Shown here piece after piece: positions 10,919 to 25,224 of a stretch of DNA of 64,000 nt. Source of the DNA: Panonychus citri (taxonomy: Eukaryota > Arthropoda > Arachnida > Trombidiformes > Tetranychidae); assembly GCF_014898815.1 (NCBI RefSeq), contig NW_026515543.1:4092001-4156000 (forward strand), read 5' to 3'. Position numbers and translations under genes: made by a program. Each line of letters opens with the position of its first letter. Position 1 is the first letter of the stretch. Below the pieces are notes generated by a model. It saw only the letters and a program-made list of their open reading frames with translations, searched no databases and had not been told where the DNA came from.

Positions 10919-13900
10919 TTATTCCCAATTACCAACATAGTATCTGATTATTTTGTCACAGGCATGAAGATGATTAGTAGGTAAGCAATTAGTTATTTTG
11001 ATTCCATCTCCGATGCTGCTGTAAATGTGATAATAAGATGGCTCTGAACCTAATCGAAATTGGAAATGGAAACAACAATTAGTGATTTGATACAATTTAA
11101 GTTTTCTTTGTAATAATTTGATTACCTGATGATTGTGATGAATCTGAGGACGATGAACAAGATGATAATCTACTGTTAACTGGTAATCGCCTCATCGCAC
11201 TGTTTAAATAGCCCGTTGATTTATGATGACCATTTAAACAGCCATTTAATTGGTACAAACAAGTTTCCTCGAGTTTGGGTAAACTGTTCAGTAAAAGATC
11301 ATCTGTAATCTTTTCACTTTGACTTCGGAGAAACGCTTCATCTATTAATATACAAAGAGACAAAATTGATTAATTACTTGATTGTTCTAAGTATTAATTG
11401 TTGGACTGTTAATGTTGTATTACTTTCTCTGCTAATTTGATTTCCATTGGTTTCAAATTTATCGTAATCAGGCATCGGTATTTCAATTTTTACTGATTCT
11501 TCAACCCGATGTCCATTAGTTGGTTGATTGTTATTATTTGTATTTTTACAATTAGTGGTTATATCCTGAATGATTGACCCATCAGAATCACTAGATGGAC
11601 TGTTAATTGTTGACTTGGAATGGTTATCAATAACTTCCTTCACTTCGGCCCGATCTTTTCCAGATTTACCGTTTGATTTCATTTGCTTGATTGCTTGATT
11701 GATTTGCTGTTGATTAATATGTTCATCTTGTTGAAAATTGTGGTGATTTCGATGATGATGATGATGATGATGATGATGACACTCTTTGTTTTCCTTATAA
11801 GGTGGAGATGGTGAAGATTCATGAGACTCACGACGAGTTTCTGATTTTCTTTTAACGTTCTGATTATTATTAGTAACATTGGTTTTCAGATTAACTTGAT
11901 TAACTGATTCCGATGTAACCATTGGCACCGATACAACTTTACATTGATCAACTTTGGTACAGCAATTAACATTGCTATTATTATTACCATTGGAATTACT
12001 GTTAATTGAATTGTTACTATTAACATGATTCTTAAGATTATTTTTACTAATAATCACTTGATTAGAGTTGGAACAATTTATCATCAATTGATTATTCTTG
12101 TTGCTATTACTAGTTGTTACTGATTGTTGTTGTTTTTGTTGTTGCTGTTGCTGTAATTGCAATAATTGTTGTTGATGCTGTAATTGTATTTGCTGTTGTT
12201 GTTGTTGTTGTTGTTGTTGATCAAAAATGGCCACAAAATCAGGTATCTTTTGATTTCTCATCATGAAACAGGGTAACTTATATTTGATAACTTCCATAGC
12301 GACGATATTAATCACCATCATCCAACAGGGTGTCTCAAGTAAATTTTCTGATTCAATGTCAATGGAAACACAGGTTATACATTGAGCTTCCAGTTTCTTT
12401 TGATTAGGATAAGTTGATTTCATCTCCGAACCAATTGTGGTAATTAACTTTCTCATCTGGAATAGGGTCATTGCTTTGTCCATCTCAACTCGACCATTAG
12501 TTTCAATCAGGTCACCACCAAGACAATTATAATCACTTGAACCACCAGAAACTTTAATGTTACTCCGAGTTAACCTTTTGATTAATATATCACCGGATTC
12601 ATCTATTTTCATTTTGATTCCCTTTAATTATTACGATGATTGATTCCAATAAGATTTAATTGTAACAATAAAAGGAAGGAGATGAAATTAAAAAGGATAA
12701 ATTAAATGAACAAATAGTTTACATCCAATTCAACTGTCAAAGTAATCAAGTAATTGTATTAAATCAGTGTATTATTAATAAATCATATACCAAATTGATC
12801 AAATAGATTTATCATCAATCACATAATTATATTGTTAATTCAGTTATTAATAAAAAAAAACAACTTGTTGAATTAAAAGGAATTAACAATTTAATTTACT
12901 TTCATAATTCAATAAACTTTGTTACTGTTGCAAATTTGTTGCCATTGATATTTTTTTCAACTAAATTGTTAACAATTAAATCATCTAGAGTGTCCTGATT
13001 AGTTGATTGGGATGGATTAAGATTTTCGATTAGCATGAACTTGAAAGATCAATTTAATTTTCTAATACCTAAATTGTGATATGTTTTGATTGATTTCGAG
13101 CAATTTTAAATCTTAATCAGTGGCTGATTCTAAACTCACGGAAATCAAGCACAAGTCTAAATTGTAACAATTAAAAACCATGAGTTACTGATTAATTTCA
13201 AGTTCATCAACTTGTAATCTATAGTTAATTATTTGAGACACCAATCAAATAACAAATTAATAACTGTTAATACTTATGAGATAGTTGTTAATTGCTCTGA
13301 TCATCAATTTACATTATATTTTGTTAGCAATTCTGATGAAACAAATCAAAAATGATAAATTGTTGATACAAAATCAAATTACTAGCAGTTTATTTGATCA
13401 ATCGTTTTAAATTGTTAATAATAGATGAATGTAATTTAGTAAATGAATAAAAATATTGATAGAAACAAGTTTATCAATCATAATAATTCAGTTGAATTAA
13501 ATTGAAAGACCAAATTGACAATCAATCAGAAATTGAGAGAATCAAATCAAGGTGGTAAAAGTATATTCATTGATCGAGATAATCTTAATTGTAATCAAAA
13601 TTTAACCTAAATTGCTGGTGGAAAGTAACAAAATTAGTAGCACAATTGAAGGGCAATTGTAACATTATCAACTTTCATACTTAAATTGAGAAATCTAATC
13701 AAAAGTTAATGACATTCAAATGATTGTAATTAAATTGCAGAGATCATGAAAATCAAACGGTAATAATTTGCGTAACAATTAAACATGATGATCGCTTGAA
13801 ACAATTAAGTTTCAAGTAAAAGGAATGACTTTAATGGAAGCCCAACAATTAAAGGTAGAATATGTTTCCGTAAATTAATCTACTTAATTTTTTTCTCACT

Positions 13901-16900
13901 GTTAAGTTAATTTAACTGTAAATGGAACAATTTGAATCATTATTACCATGATAATTGCTATAGTTAAATGTGTGATGACAAAATTAATTGTAACTCATGA
14001 AACCCCAACGATGGACACTAAATTTGGGTGACCTTTGGTTAAATTGGGTTAATTTAATTGTCCAATTGAAAGTTAATAATTAACCTGAAATATAAATCTA
14101 CTTTTACCATAATTGGTTAGTATGTTTAACAATTTAACTTAATCAGCTTTTGGGTCTTCAATCATAATCATCTAGGAACAGGAATTGATCAATTAATGAA
14201 AACAATCATTCATTTGAATATAATTTCTGATTAATTGCTGATAATCAAAAGGGATTGGTTAGACTAATCAAGTTCTCGATAAATTATGATTAAAAATGAA
14301 ATCTCTCAATTATTTGGTTTCTCTTGATTGTATTCAAGTTAACAGTTAATTGCTGATTTTAATTTGCTACTGATGACAAGGAAATCAAATCTAAAGCTCA
14401 TCAGATAATCAACAGGTAATTCAGTTAATATTATAGTTCATTAATCGTTAATTATGTTAAAATTAAGAGTTAATTTGATTGAGAGAGAGACAATGGTATC
14501 AGATGAATCAATGGTAACAGTTAACATGATAGTAATTAGCAACAATTAGATAACTGGATGAAAATGAGACACGATCAAAGTTAATTGTTATTAAATTGCT
14601 CATATACTATTTGTAGATTGTACAATTTGTATAAATAAAAACAAAAGGGTAAAAATGGAAGATAAATGATTAAGATTATAAAAGGATGAAGATGGGGGAG
14701 GAAGATAATCATCAGCATCTTCCTTTAGTGATTAGTGTATCAGGCTAATTACTTTCTCGAAGGTGAGAAAATGAAGAGAAAAAATTATCTTCCTTTTCTC
14801 TCTTTTATCTTCATCTTCATCTTCATCATCATTTTCATGGAAATGGCTACTCTTTATATCTAAAGTCTTGATGTTGCTAATTAACTTGATGAATGAGCTA
14901 TTACAATCTAATGACAATTTACTGATTGCTGTTTCAATCTCTCTCCATGTAAAGTTATATGCTCTCTCTCTATCTTAATATAGTTTAATTGTTAATTGTT
15001 GAATTGAATCTCTCATAATTGAAATGAAACATCATCTTGTTTTTTTTGTACAATTGTAATAACATGTAACGTAACTATTACAACAATTAGCAACTATTAA
15101 ACATGAATCATTTTTGATAATCACTTAATCTTTATCAACTTTTCACTAAATTGCGATTTCAAGATGATTATCATGGATTATGATATATGAGTTATATTAA
15201 AGTATCTAAACTAAATTGTTACTCTTTTAAATGACTGATCATTGATCATTTCATGTTTCAACATTGATTGTGAAAGTTAATTCATTAAGCTTATAATTAG
15301 AGTGAATAGAATCTAACTTTTAGAAAGTTGTATCGATTGTTGTTTATCCTGACACTGGTTGGTAATTTAATCTAATTTTGATTTCGTCATTAAACAAAAA
15401 TCAAATTTCTATTAAGCTGATTAATAGAATGATATTAAATTATTTGGATAAACAATCAAGAAGAAATAAAAAGAAAAAGGGATAAAATAGATTCTCAATG
15501 AGCCACTAATCACAATTAAAGATTAACCGATTGTAATAGTATCGATTTTAGAGACAATGTTTAAATTGTTTAAAGGAATCAACTAATTACTTCCTCTTCC
15601 AATAAGAAATCACATAAAAATGCCGATGATTTAATAGTGTTTCGGTTTTAAGACCAATTAAAGGTTCAACAATTGACTTTCATCGCCACATTCATGTATC
15701 GAAATCGATACCAATAGAAAATACCAAGACCAATATTTAGACTTGATTTCCTTTGGAAGTTAAATTGATCGGTTATCGATTGTGACACAATAAATTTGAT
15801 TAAATGATCACCTACCTCACCTAATCCTTCCAGTACTTTGGTCGTTCTCTCATCTCTCTTGGAATTAACAAATCCACTTAATCCAACAAGATGACCATCA
15901 AATCCTCGTTCAGATCCATTGAAAGTGATCACTTGAGCTCTCACATAAGCCTTGGCAACACGACGATTCTTTTCCATAAAAATGACCTTCGCCCAAATGT
16001 CGTCGTCAATTTGATCCCATTTATCCAGAATCTCCCCCAGATGATCCTAATTAATTATCCACAAAGAGAAACAAAACATTAATCAATTTAGAAGAAAGAA
16101 AAAACAATTAGAACATTAAAAGTAACATGATAATTAATGCAAAAGAACAAAAAATTAACCCTTTGGTTACATTTCGACCAATCGGAAAGTGTTGTTTCTC
16201 TTTGTTTCTTTTTCTTTAAAATAGTTAATTTATTTTTCTCTTTTATTTATACAACCATTGTTGGCGAATTAATTAATTCCCGTTTGCTAATTAATCGCAT
16301 TTGTTTCCCTCTTCGTGCGAATGATTATTCAAATTTAAAATGTTCCCTCTCATTTTCCATCTTCACTTGATGACATAAAAGTGAATACATTTTCCTTTGT
16401 GTCTCTCTATTTATAGAAGTTGATACATTACAAGTTCAATTGAAAATGTTGCTTTTATTTTGTTCCGTTAATTTAATTTATTGTTGTTCATTTTAAACGC
16501 AGTTTTAATCTTCTACAGGTCAACAATTAACAACGATAAGTGATTATAATTTAATTTACATTCCAATTAGCGTTAACTTTATTCATCTACTAAAATACAA
16601 AACATCAACCGGACAAGAATCAACATCAACCATCAACAGTTTTTTGCTTCATTTTGTTTGTCTCTTTCTCTCATTTGTCTTATATCTTGTTTGTTGACTT
16701 CTTTTGTTTATAATTAGGTATGTAACTGTTGTTGTTATCGTTAATTATCATTTTTCCATCGTCTCTCATATTCTCTTACTTTTATTGTATATATAAAAAG
16801 ATAAGTTCAAGAACTCTCACAATTAAAATTAATCACAGTTTCCAAATGTGATGAGACAATAAGTTAGAGAATTGAAGTGATGGAGAAAATGATTTGATAT

Positions 16901-19900
16901 CTTTTTTATTTTCTCTATTCTTTCATCATGTTTACTTTCTCTCATCCTTTGGTCCTCTTTTTTTCTTCTTCTTTTGTCTTCAAATGATTAGGATGATGAT
17001 AATTCCGTGAACCAGGGCATCTTCATCTTCATCTTCATCTCCATCATCATGATTCTTATCATCACCATCATCTTAAGCCCTTGAGTCTAAATTGTTTTAA
17101 ATTGGCCTCAAACTGTCAAATGAAGTTGCAGATCAGTTAACATTATATAGAAGGATTAACTTTACAATTAAAATGATTTACTCTTTCACACCGGAAATTA
17201 TACAATCATTTGTCTCCATCACCATCATGATGATTGATTAATTTGATAATAATCTATACAATTCATCTGATCATCAACACCACACACACACACTTCTCAT
17301 CTTTATCAACAAAAACAACAACAGCTGATACATGAAACCTCGGGTTTAGATTAACACTTAAAAACAAATACGTGTGAATGTTTTATTTATATTAATACTA
17401 CAGGTAACATCACTTTAATCATCTTGATCATCATCATCATAATTATAAACGACTTCATCTTAATCACCATATTCACCTCATCAATCTCATCTTATATTTA
17501 AACAAAAAAAAGATTCACTTTTATTGCTTAATAATATTAGACCTTAATAGTTGTTTATTAATTTCTAATTAGATAAGAAGATTAATTAACAATCGACTTA
17601 CCCGATGACCTGAACAATATTCAAAGGATTAACCATTTGGATGGATTAACGTTGAAAAGTTGATTATGTTTACACTTTCAATTCTTTCATGGATAATCAC
17701 AATCAAGGAAACAGGAAGCTTCAAGACAATCAACTAATCATTAACTGAATCAAATAAATGGCAATGTTGCTAATAGAAAGTTGAAAAATTGAATCGCAAA
17801 GAAAAAATCATAGGAAAATTAACCGTGATGGTAAATCATTAAGCCAAATCAAATGAAACGATTTAATTAACTTAATGGTCAACCATTGTAATAGTAAATT
17901 GTTGGTCAATTTGTAAGATACAACTACGGTTTTCATTTTTAAAAGGTAACTATTATTATTTGATATTATTACTACAAAAAAAGTGATAAGTTAATTGTAA
18001 ACAAGATTCGTTACAGTTTAACAAAATAAACATTATTTTCTCACTAATCAGGTTCCGGATAGTTAAAGGTCAATCAGGATGAGTACCAACAATCAGTTAA
18101 TTGTGGAGTCCCAACAAGAAGCCTTTAATCAACAATCACAATATTATAATCGATTTAATGTCAACAATTAACTTAATCCGAATCTATTTTCTGATTTATA
18201 TGCAATTCGATTGGAAAAAGTGAAAGCATGATGATGGCAAACGAAACGAGATGATTAGTTAATTGTTATGGTGATAGAGAAACAACTACAATTATCATTA
18301 GATTGTTTGAAAATTCATCAAATCGTGTTAATCAAATTAAAATTGATTGTTCAACTAATCAATTGTAACCAATTGAATTTACCCGAGAAAACAATTAGTA
18401 AATTACAGAGATTACACAACAAATAATCAATAATTAACTCTGATCTAAATTAAATTTGTTTATAAATTAAATTTAACTAAACAAGTTAATTGTCCGGGCT
18501 GATTAAATGTTGATGTTATATTAATGATTGATTAAATTAGTTATAATTATTGGTTGATTTTAAAGTAAAATTGTAAATTGTTGATAAATGTTTGTTGTTG
18601 GTTAATAATGAAAGAAATTAAATTTAAATTGGTTAGTAAAAATTTTCACAATTAACTAATTGAAATAATGAAAAAATTTATGATGATGATTAAAAAAGAA
18701 TCAGCTTTAAGCTAAATTAACATGAAATTGTAATTAAAAGTGTTAAATCATCTGAATAGAAAGATTTTCACTTTTGTCCGAATATGAAAAAATTTTTAAT
18801 TCCAATCAGAAATTAAATTTAATTGCTGTAAGCATCAAACTATTAAGTTTATGATTAAACGAGAGACAAACTGATTTAAATTAAAATCAATTCCCTTTTT
18901 TGATAACTAATCATGATTAAAAATACATATCATGATTAAACAAATTAAACATTCAACTAATCAATCAATCAATTAAACCTTCAACAACTGATCAACTGAT
19001 TATTATTTTTGTTTCTGATGAAAATAATGTTACAATTAAAGTTAATTGTTGGGTGACTTACCTTAAACAATTTATCCTTGTTAAACCAAATCTCTTGATC
19101 ATTATAATGTTTACAATCATTAATTAATTTATCACATGATTTAGATAATATTTTTTTCCGGCTAATCATGACTTGATCAGATTCCTCCTCACAATTGATT
19201 CTGTAACAATTAAGAAAATACAACAGTAATTAAGATAATTAGATTGATTATAAGTAAGAAATTTAACTTTGGTTCCTTCATTTAAATCATAATTCACTTT
19301 CACTAATTGTTACAATTAACGAAAAACATTGATAATCATCAACGATGAATAATTATTAACTAATTATTTCACCTTGTAGGTTAATTGTTGGGTTAATTGT
19401 TGACATAGTTTGGGTTAGGTTTTCATGAGGAAATAAATTAATCGTTAATGATTAGGCAATTTGTGAATAATGGTGATGATTAAGTTAATCATTGGTAATA
19501 TTTGATTGTAATCTGTACAAAAGGATTGGCTTTAATTGTTAGAAAGTGCGATTTAATTGTAACATTTGATCTTAATCAATTAATTGTAATTGGATATTTA
19601 AATTAAGCAATAATTATTGCTTAATTTACTTAGTAAATTGTTTGATCAATAGATCACGATAAAAGTTAAACTGATACAATTAAGATAATTATTATTGATG
19701 ATTTAAATTGTTTGTCAAAAACAAATCAAATTTTGATGACAATCAAGTATTTTAAACAATTGAATGTTGATTTGATTAAACAATATAACAATAATCAACC
19801 TCTTAATATTAAGAAACAATTACAATTATATTTAAATTCAAATTGAATTACTTTTGAAACTTTCTAAAATTAGATTAATTTGATTGTTACAATTTAAAGA

Positions 19901-20084
19901 CAATCAAATGTCAATGGTAACAAGAAAACAATCAATTTGTGATAAAAATTCACGATCAACATTAAACCAAACAGTTTAATCACAATTAAGTAAACATTTT
20001 TTCATTACCTTTGCCTGTTAATCAAGTTATCATCAGGTAAATTGTTCAAATGATTATGAAAACGATGAGATGTATTGTCCAGCA
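10919..20084 (-). CDS. Expansion/Rebuff-like MH2-domain protein
   Basis: Exons 19200-19062, 16046-15816, 12621-11424, 11341-11126 and 11049-10919 keep frame through GT-AG introns. A further upstream exon (20084-20009) is tentative, and the true start is not resolved. The MH2-type (Smad C-terminal-like) domain begins 'WDQIDDDIWAKVI', 'EKNRRVAKAYVRA', 'FNGSERGFDGHLVGL' and continues across the 3.2-kb intron with 'LGEGIKMKIDESGDILIKRL' and 'LLETPCWMMVINIVAMEVI'; TPCW aligns with the TPCW of Smad MH2. There is no DNA-binding MH1 domain. In Drosophila the related Expansion and Rebuff proteins promote chitin deposition and tracheal tube shape. After the domain come poly-Gln (~12110-12225), Asn/Ser runs, a poly-His tract (11750-11780) and a low-complexity tail. 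The introns are unusually long for this window. Confidence 0.75.
12622..15815 (-). other. Intron of the Expansion-like gene (3.2 kb)
   Basis: AT-rich intron separating the two halves of the MH2 domain, with no internal gene I can support. Small open frames such as the acidic one near 14732-14917 are low-complexity. The TTAATTGTT word family is dense. Confidence 0.55.
16047..19061 (-). other. Intron of the Expansion-like gene (3.0 kb)
   Basis: AT-rich intron with pyrimidine-rich stretches (16660-16990) and CAT/ATC-type simple repeats (17020-17070, 17430-17470). No coding exon is recognised. Confidence 0.5.
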
Positions 20085-22114
20085 CTTGATAAATCAATAT
20101 GAAAACCCAATTAGGGGAGAGCAATTAACATGGTGATTTAGATGGCGAATCAGAAATTAATCCAGAAATGGTTAATATGAACAAACAATTAATATGAACA
20201 AAAACTGGAAACAAACACTTTTTGAAAATATGATTAACTGATGACCGATGGTCAGAATGAGCATAAAAAATGAAATGCGAAAGTGAGAGAGAGAGAGAGT
20301 AAAAAACAAGATACAATCTCAATTTGATCTTTACCCGTTGTCGAAATTAACAATTTAACTTGATTAGAACGATAGTTGAGGCCACACACACGAATCGAAG
20401 TCTCTTATCAGAATCAAGAGCATCTTCATCACTTTTGTTTACCTCGCAAAAGAAAGATGAAGACAATGAGAGACGCAAGAAGACAGAGTAGAAAGAGAGG
20501 GAGAAAAGGAGGAGATGACGAAGATGAGGATGAGGATGAAGATGAAGGAGGTAGAAGAAGAAAAAGAAAACAGTTACTCCTTTAGAATCGACGAAGGCGG
20601 AGGTTTCATCTTCTATTTTATTCTTTTCTCTCTTACTTTTCTCTTTCTTCTGTTCCTTAATTTCTCCTTAAATAAACTGCTCGAAAACGCAATTTTCCCT
20701 TAAACAATTAACTCACTATTACGATATAATAGTGATAATAATAAGAAGAAAACTTGACCGAAAATAGTCCAACAAACATGATACAATCTTCGAGCGATAA
20801 TAAACATCTAACGTGTTTTTTTTTCTCTTGTGCGAAACTCTAATCATATCCAATCAACTCGAAATTGGGTTAAATTTTGTTCGATCTTCCAAGCGAAACA
20901 TTGTTTCAATCATTATCCCTTCTGATAAATTCTTACAATTAGTTAATTGTTTTCGCCCTTTAAAGTGGGAGAATAACAAACATTTCTTGTTCGAGAAAAT
21001 ATTCCAAAAATTATTGATTCTTTTCTCACTGACATTGATTTACTTTTTTTTTCTTCTCAATCATATTTTAGATTAATTAGAACTACAATTAGGTTCTGAT
21101 TGTAGTTAATTAAAAGAGAACTAGTGGCGACATTCGTGTTAATTGTTGATAAACTTTTCTCTTTGCGATTCTTATTTAATCAATTTCTTTCTCTCGATAA
21201 TCTCAATTCCATCTTCTTGTTGATCATATTGAACGATGCTCAAATTTGGCCATTCCAATGTCTCTAATTATATTTTTCGTAACTTAATTGTTAGAAAAAA
21301 GCTTGAAAATAACTGATTTACATAAATTAAAATTCACTTTCACGATTTTAATTGTTGATACTTTTCATTTACAATCAAAGTAAATGAGTTTGTTTGTAAA
21401 CTAATTGGGCGTTAATGACAAACCTCAAAGTGATTTAAGTGATGCAACAGATTGAGAAATAAATAAAATTGCTCAATCATGATAATCGAAAGGTTATTAA
21501 CTAAGGTTATTAATTGTGATTAGATTTGTTAATCGGCTTATTGACATTGAGACGAACAATTAAGCGAAAGTGTCGCCATCTATTGATTAGAATAATGGAA
21601 AAATTTAAATTCTTATTTTTTTATTTTCGTTGTTAATTATCAATATTAATTATATCTCAAGTATTCCTCCAATAGTATCAAGTTTTTGATTAGATTAAAT
21701 TGATTTTAATCTGATAGTAATTAATTTTGCTCGCCATCTATAGTTTCTATGTATGAACCTCTTATCTTTAAGGAGAAGATAACTTTTTCCTCTCATAAGT
21801 TAATCATTTAATTGTGAGTCTTTTGTGACAGTTGAAGATTTAGATTAATCAATTACAGTGTTAAAAGGGAAAACAATTAACAGCCGATTAAAAATTTTCT
21901 AAAGATTATGGTGGGTTAATTATCTTCCTAATTGTGATCCATGTTTGCCTGTTAATCTCATTCTCTATTTATCTTCATCCGTCAACTTTTGACTTGAACG
22001 TCGTCAACTTCCGTTTCCTTGGATTTTTATCTTGGTGTTTTTTGTTTTCTATTCTGTTTTTATAAACTTGAAGATATTGTTTTGTATTTGCTATTGAATA
22101 GAAAAATTTTAATA
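20085..22114. other. Intergenic/5' region, Expansion-like and ACSL genes
   Basis: About 2 kb between divergent genes. It holds a purine-rich simple stretch (20450-20575, GATGAGGATGAG-type repeats), CT/GA microsatellite (20283-20300) and T-rich DNA. Untranslated exons of either gene may lie here, but none can be placed. Confidence 0.4.
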
Positions 22115-25100
22115 ATGTTTGGTAGTTCAATCGCTGAGAATTTAATTGTCACAGCGATAGCCACGATTCCACTTTTGTTCATCGCTAATTGGCCTTGGTT
22201 GGGAATCTTTCTGGTGAAAGTGATAACTGTTTGTGTTGATTTTTTCAGTCTAACTTTTCACATTATCTGGCAAAAACCATGGAGATCATGGATCGCCATG
22301 AACCGAAAAAGAGGTTATCGTGAGAACCCTAATGATCCTGAATCTCCATTCATACGATTCGGTGAACCCCTTGAATATGATCCACAAATTTTGGCGAGTC
22401 CAACGATCGCCGAATGGTTTGATATTGTGGTCAATAAATATACTGATTCCAAGTGCCTCGGAACTCGTCCAGTCCTCTCAGAATTTGAAGAGCGCCAATC
22501 CAATGGAAAAATCCTGAAGAAATATTTACTCGCCGATGATTATTTCTTTATCAATTATAAACAAACTGAAGATAAAGTTAAGAAAATTATTAATGGATTA
22601 ATAATCAACGGCGTTGGTCCTGGTGATAAAATTGTCCTTTTTTCGGAAACTCGAGAGGAATGGCTTTTATCGGCATTCGCTGCATGGAGACTTGGTGCAA
22701 TTACGGTTACAATTTACGCCAATTTAGGACTTGACGGGATCGTTGCGATTCTTGATCAAACTAAAGCTAAACATATGGTAACTTCATTTGATTCAATTGG
22801 TAAATTAAGTAAAATCTCCAATAAAATTGATCACTTGAAGATCATTTTCTGTGCCAATGGTCCAGGTAAAAAAGGGCCAGTTTCATGTCCAGGATTCGAT
22901 AAGTTCAACGTGATTCCTTTCGATGAATTATATAAGAGTGAAAATGTCGCCGAATCGAAAAAAATTGCTCTACCTAAGCCTGAGGACATTGCGTGTATCA
23001 TGTACACTTCTGGTTCGACTGGTGTACCTAAAGGTGTTCTAATATCTCATTCTAACTTTATGAATGCAATGAAAGCACTTATTACATCGGCCGTTGGTAA
23101 TTACAATTACGGTGATCATGAGGCTTATTTGGCCTATTTACCGTTAGCTCATATCTTTGAAATGGGTGCTGAGGTTTTGATGTTTTCCATGGGAATACCG
23201 ATCTGCTATTCGTCCCCTCAGACAATGTTTGACAACGCAACAGGAATTAAGAAAGGTTGTAAAGGCGATATGAATATTATCCGACCGACAATCATGCCAG
23301 CGGTACCTTTAATCCTTGATCGGATCAAGAAAACAGTCGAAGATAAAGTTTCAGGCTCAGAGTTTGGCCGCGATTTATTTCACTATGCAATGGAATACAG
23401 AAAATTCTGGTACCATTATGGTTTCGAAACTCCGATTATCGACCATTTTGTTTTTAAAAAAGTTCGTCAAGCTTTAGGTGGACACTTGAAATTAATGTTC
23501 GTTGGTGGAGCTCCGTTATCACCGGAAACACAAGAGTTCATCACGATCTCAATGGGCATCCGATTGGTTCAAGGTTATGCGGCCACTGAAGGTACAGCGT
23601 GCGCCGCATTAATGGACTTGGATGATCGTTCATTGGGTCGCTGTGGTGGTCCACTTTTCGGTGCTAAAGTTGCTCTGGTCGATTGGCCTGAAGGTAATAA
23701 TTATCCAATTTCACTTTCATTTACAACGGAAATAGTTTATTAACCTAATGAGACTTTGATTGTAGATCAAGGTTATCTAATTAATCCTATTAATTATAAA
23801 TAGATATGATTATAATGATCAGAGATCAAGTTTTCCATGTGATCAGATTACTTTCATATGAAACTTTTGATTACTTTTTTTTTACATAAGGATTAAGCTT
23901 AATTCATAGTCATTTCCATAGTTAATCAACACTTAAAATCAAAAGGACTTGAAGTTCTTGTTCAATTGAATCAAATTTCAAAATGTTCAATTATTATAAT
24001 CAACCTTTGATACTATTCAGTTAAACCAATAATAAGATTGGATTATAAAAAAAGCAGAAATTTCTTCCCTCTACTTATCATGAGACTCTTGTAATTACCT
24101 TGATCGTTAATTAACCAACAATTAATACTTGAAACGTTCAACAGGTACAATATTAGTTTAATTTTGATCATCCGAGAAAATAAACTCTAATTGTATCATG
24201 AGAAAGATCAAAGTTGAAAGTGTATTTATGTTGATATGTTTGCATAGGAATTAAATTGAAAGTTAATCAAACAATTCATAGCTCATTAGAATTGATTATG
24301 TATTGATAATTAACAAGAAATTGATGATTGAAATGTAAACTTTGTTAATATTGATCAACAGAAACCAAATTGTTTGGTTGATCATGAAACTTTGTTAGGA
24401 AATTGATTGACTGTTTCATAGATAATTACAATCAACAATTATTGGCTAATTTGTTTTTGTTTTTGTCTTCATTGAAAGCAATTAAATTGGTGATTAAAAT
24501 CTTTGCCAAGTTTACAAATTGTCTGATCACATTCATGATTGATGTTATTATCAAATGATCTTTAATTGTTTATTTTTGCTTCTCTCTCATTTAATCAACA
24601 GGTAACTATTCAAACAGAGATAAACCTAATCCTCGTGGTGAGTTAATTATCGGTGGACCTGCGGTTACAATGGGTTATTATATGAACGAAGAGGAAACTG
24701 AGAAAGTCTATTGGGTCGATGATAAGGGAACTCGATGGTGGAGATCAGGGGATATTGGAGAGATTTATCCTGATGGAACGATTAAGATAATCGATCGAAA
24801 AAAGGATTTGATTAAATTACAGCATGGAGAATATATTTCCCTGGGAAAGGTTGAATCCATCTTGAAGAATTGTCCTTTTATCGATAATATTTGTGTCTAT
24901 GGTGATTCTTTCCATAATTATCTGATTGCATTCGTATTACCGGAGAGAAATAGTTTAATCCGATTAGCTGAAAGTTTGGATAAACAGAATATCACTTTCG
25001 GTGAATTGTGTGACGATCGAGAGGTGATCGCAAAAGTATTGGAAACTTTGAGAGAATTTGGTGAAAGTAAAGGTCTTCTTAGGTTCGAGATACCCAATCG

Positions 25101-25224
25101 AATCAAATTATGTCCAGAGGAATGGACACCCGATAATGGACTGGTAACTGCAGCGTTGAAAATTCGTCGATTACAAATTCAACAATTCTACAGACAATCA
25201 ATCGATGAGCTTTATTTAAGATAA
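22115..25224 (+). CDS. Long-chain acyl-CoA synthetase, ACSL3/4 class
   Basis: Two exons, 22115-23693 and 24602-25224 (phase 1 across a 0.9-kb intron), encode 733 residues. The enzyme activates long-chain fatty acids to acyl-CoA via an acyl-adenylate, for lipid synthesis and remodelling. An N-terminal hydrophobic segment ('IATIPLLFIANWPWLGIFLV') fits the ER/lipid-droplet anchor of ACSL3/4. The AMP-binding P-loop 'YTSGSTGVPKGVLISH' is near residue 305, followed by 'LAYLPLAHIFE' and 'VQGYAATEGTAC'. The second exon carries 'WRSGDIGEIYPDG', 'IIDRKKDLIKLQHGEY' and the VESIL gate region. 'KLQHGEYISLGKVE' and 'LVDWPEGNY' are characteristic of the ACSL3/4 branch. The ATG at 22115 is the first in frame. 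AATAAA lies at 25305-25310, about 80 bases after the stop. Confidence 0.95.
23694..24601 (+). other. Intron of the acyl-CoA synthetase gene
   Basis: The only intron of this gene, bounded by AAG|GTAATA and CAACAG|GTAAC. No gene is seen inside. Confidence 0.8.

Noticed and set aside
11750..11780. GAT/ATG repeat that could be taken for an intergenic microsatellite
   Set aside because: It is in frame and encodes the poly-His tract of the Expansion-like protein.
20376..20703. Lys/Arg/Asp/Glu-rich and Phe-rich open frames
   Set aside because: Low-complexity translation of GAGGATGA-type simple repeats, with no splice support or conserved motif.
22315..22517. Antisense and alternate-frame ORFs in the acyl-CoA synthetase exon
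   Set aside because: They overlap a strongly conserved coding exon and show no features of their own.
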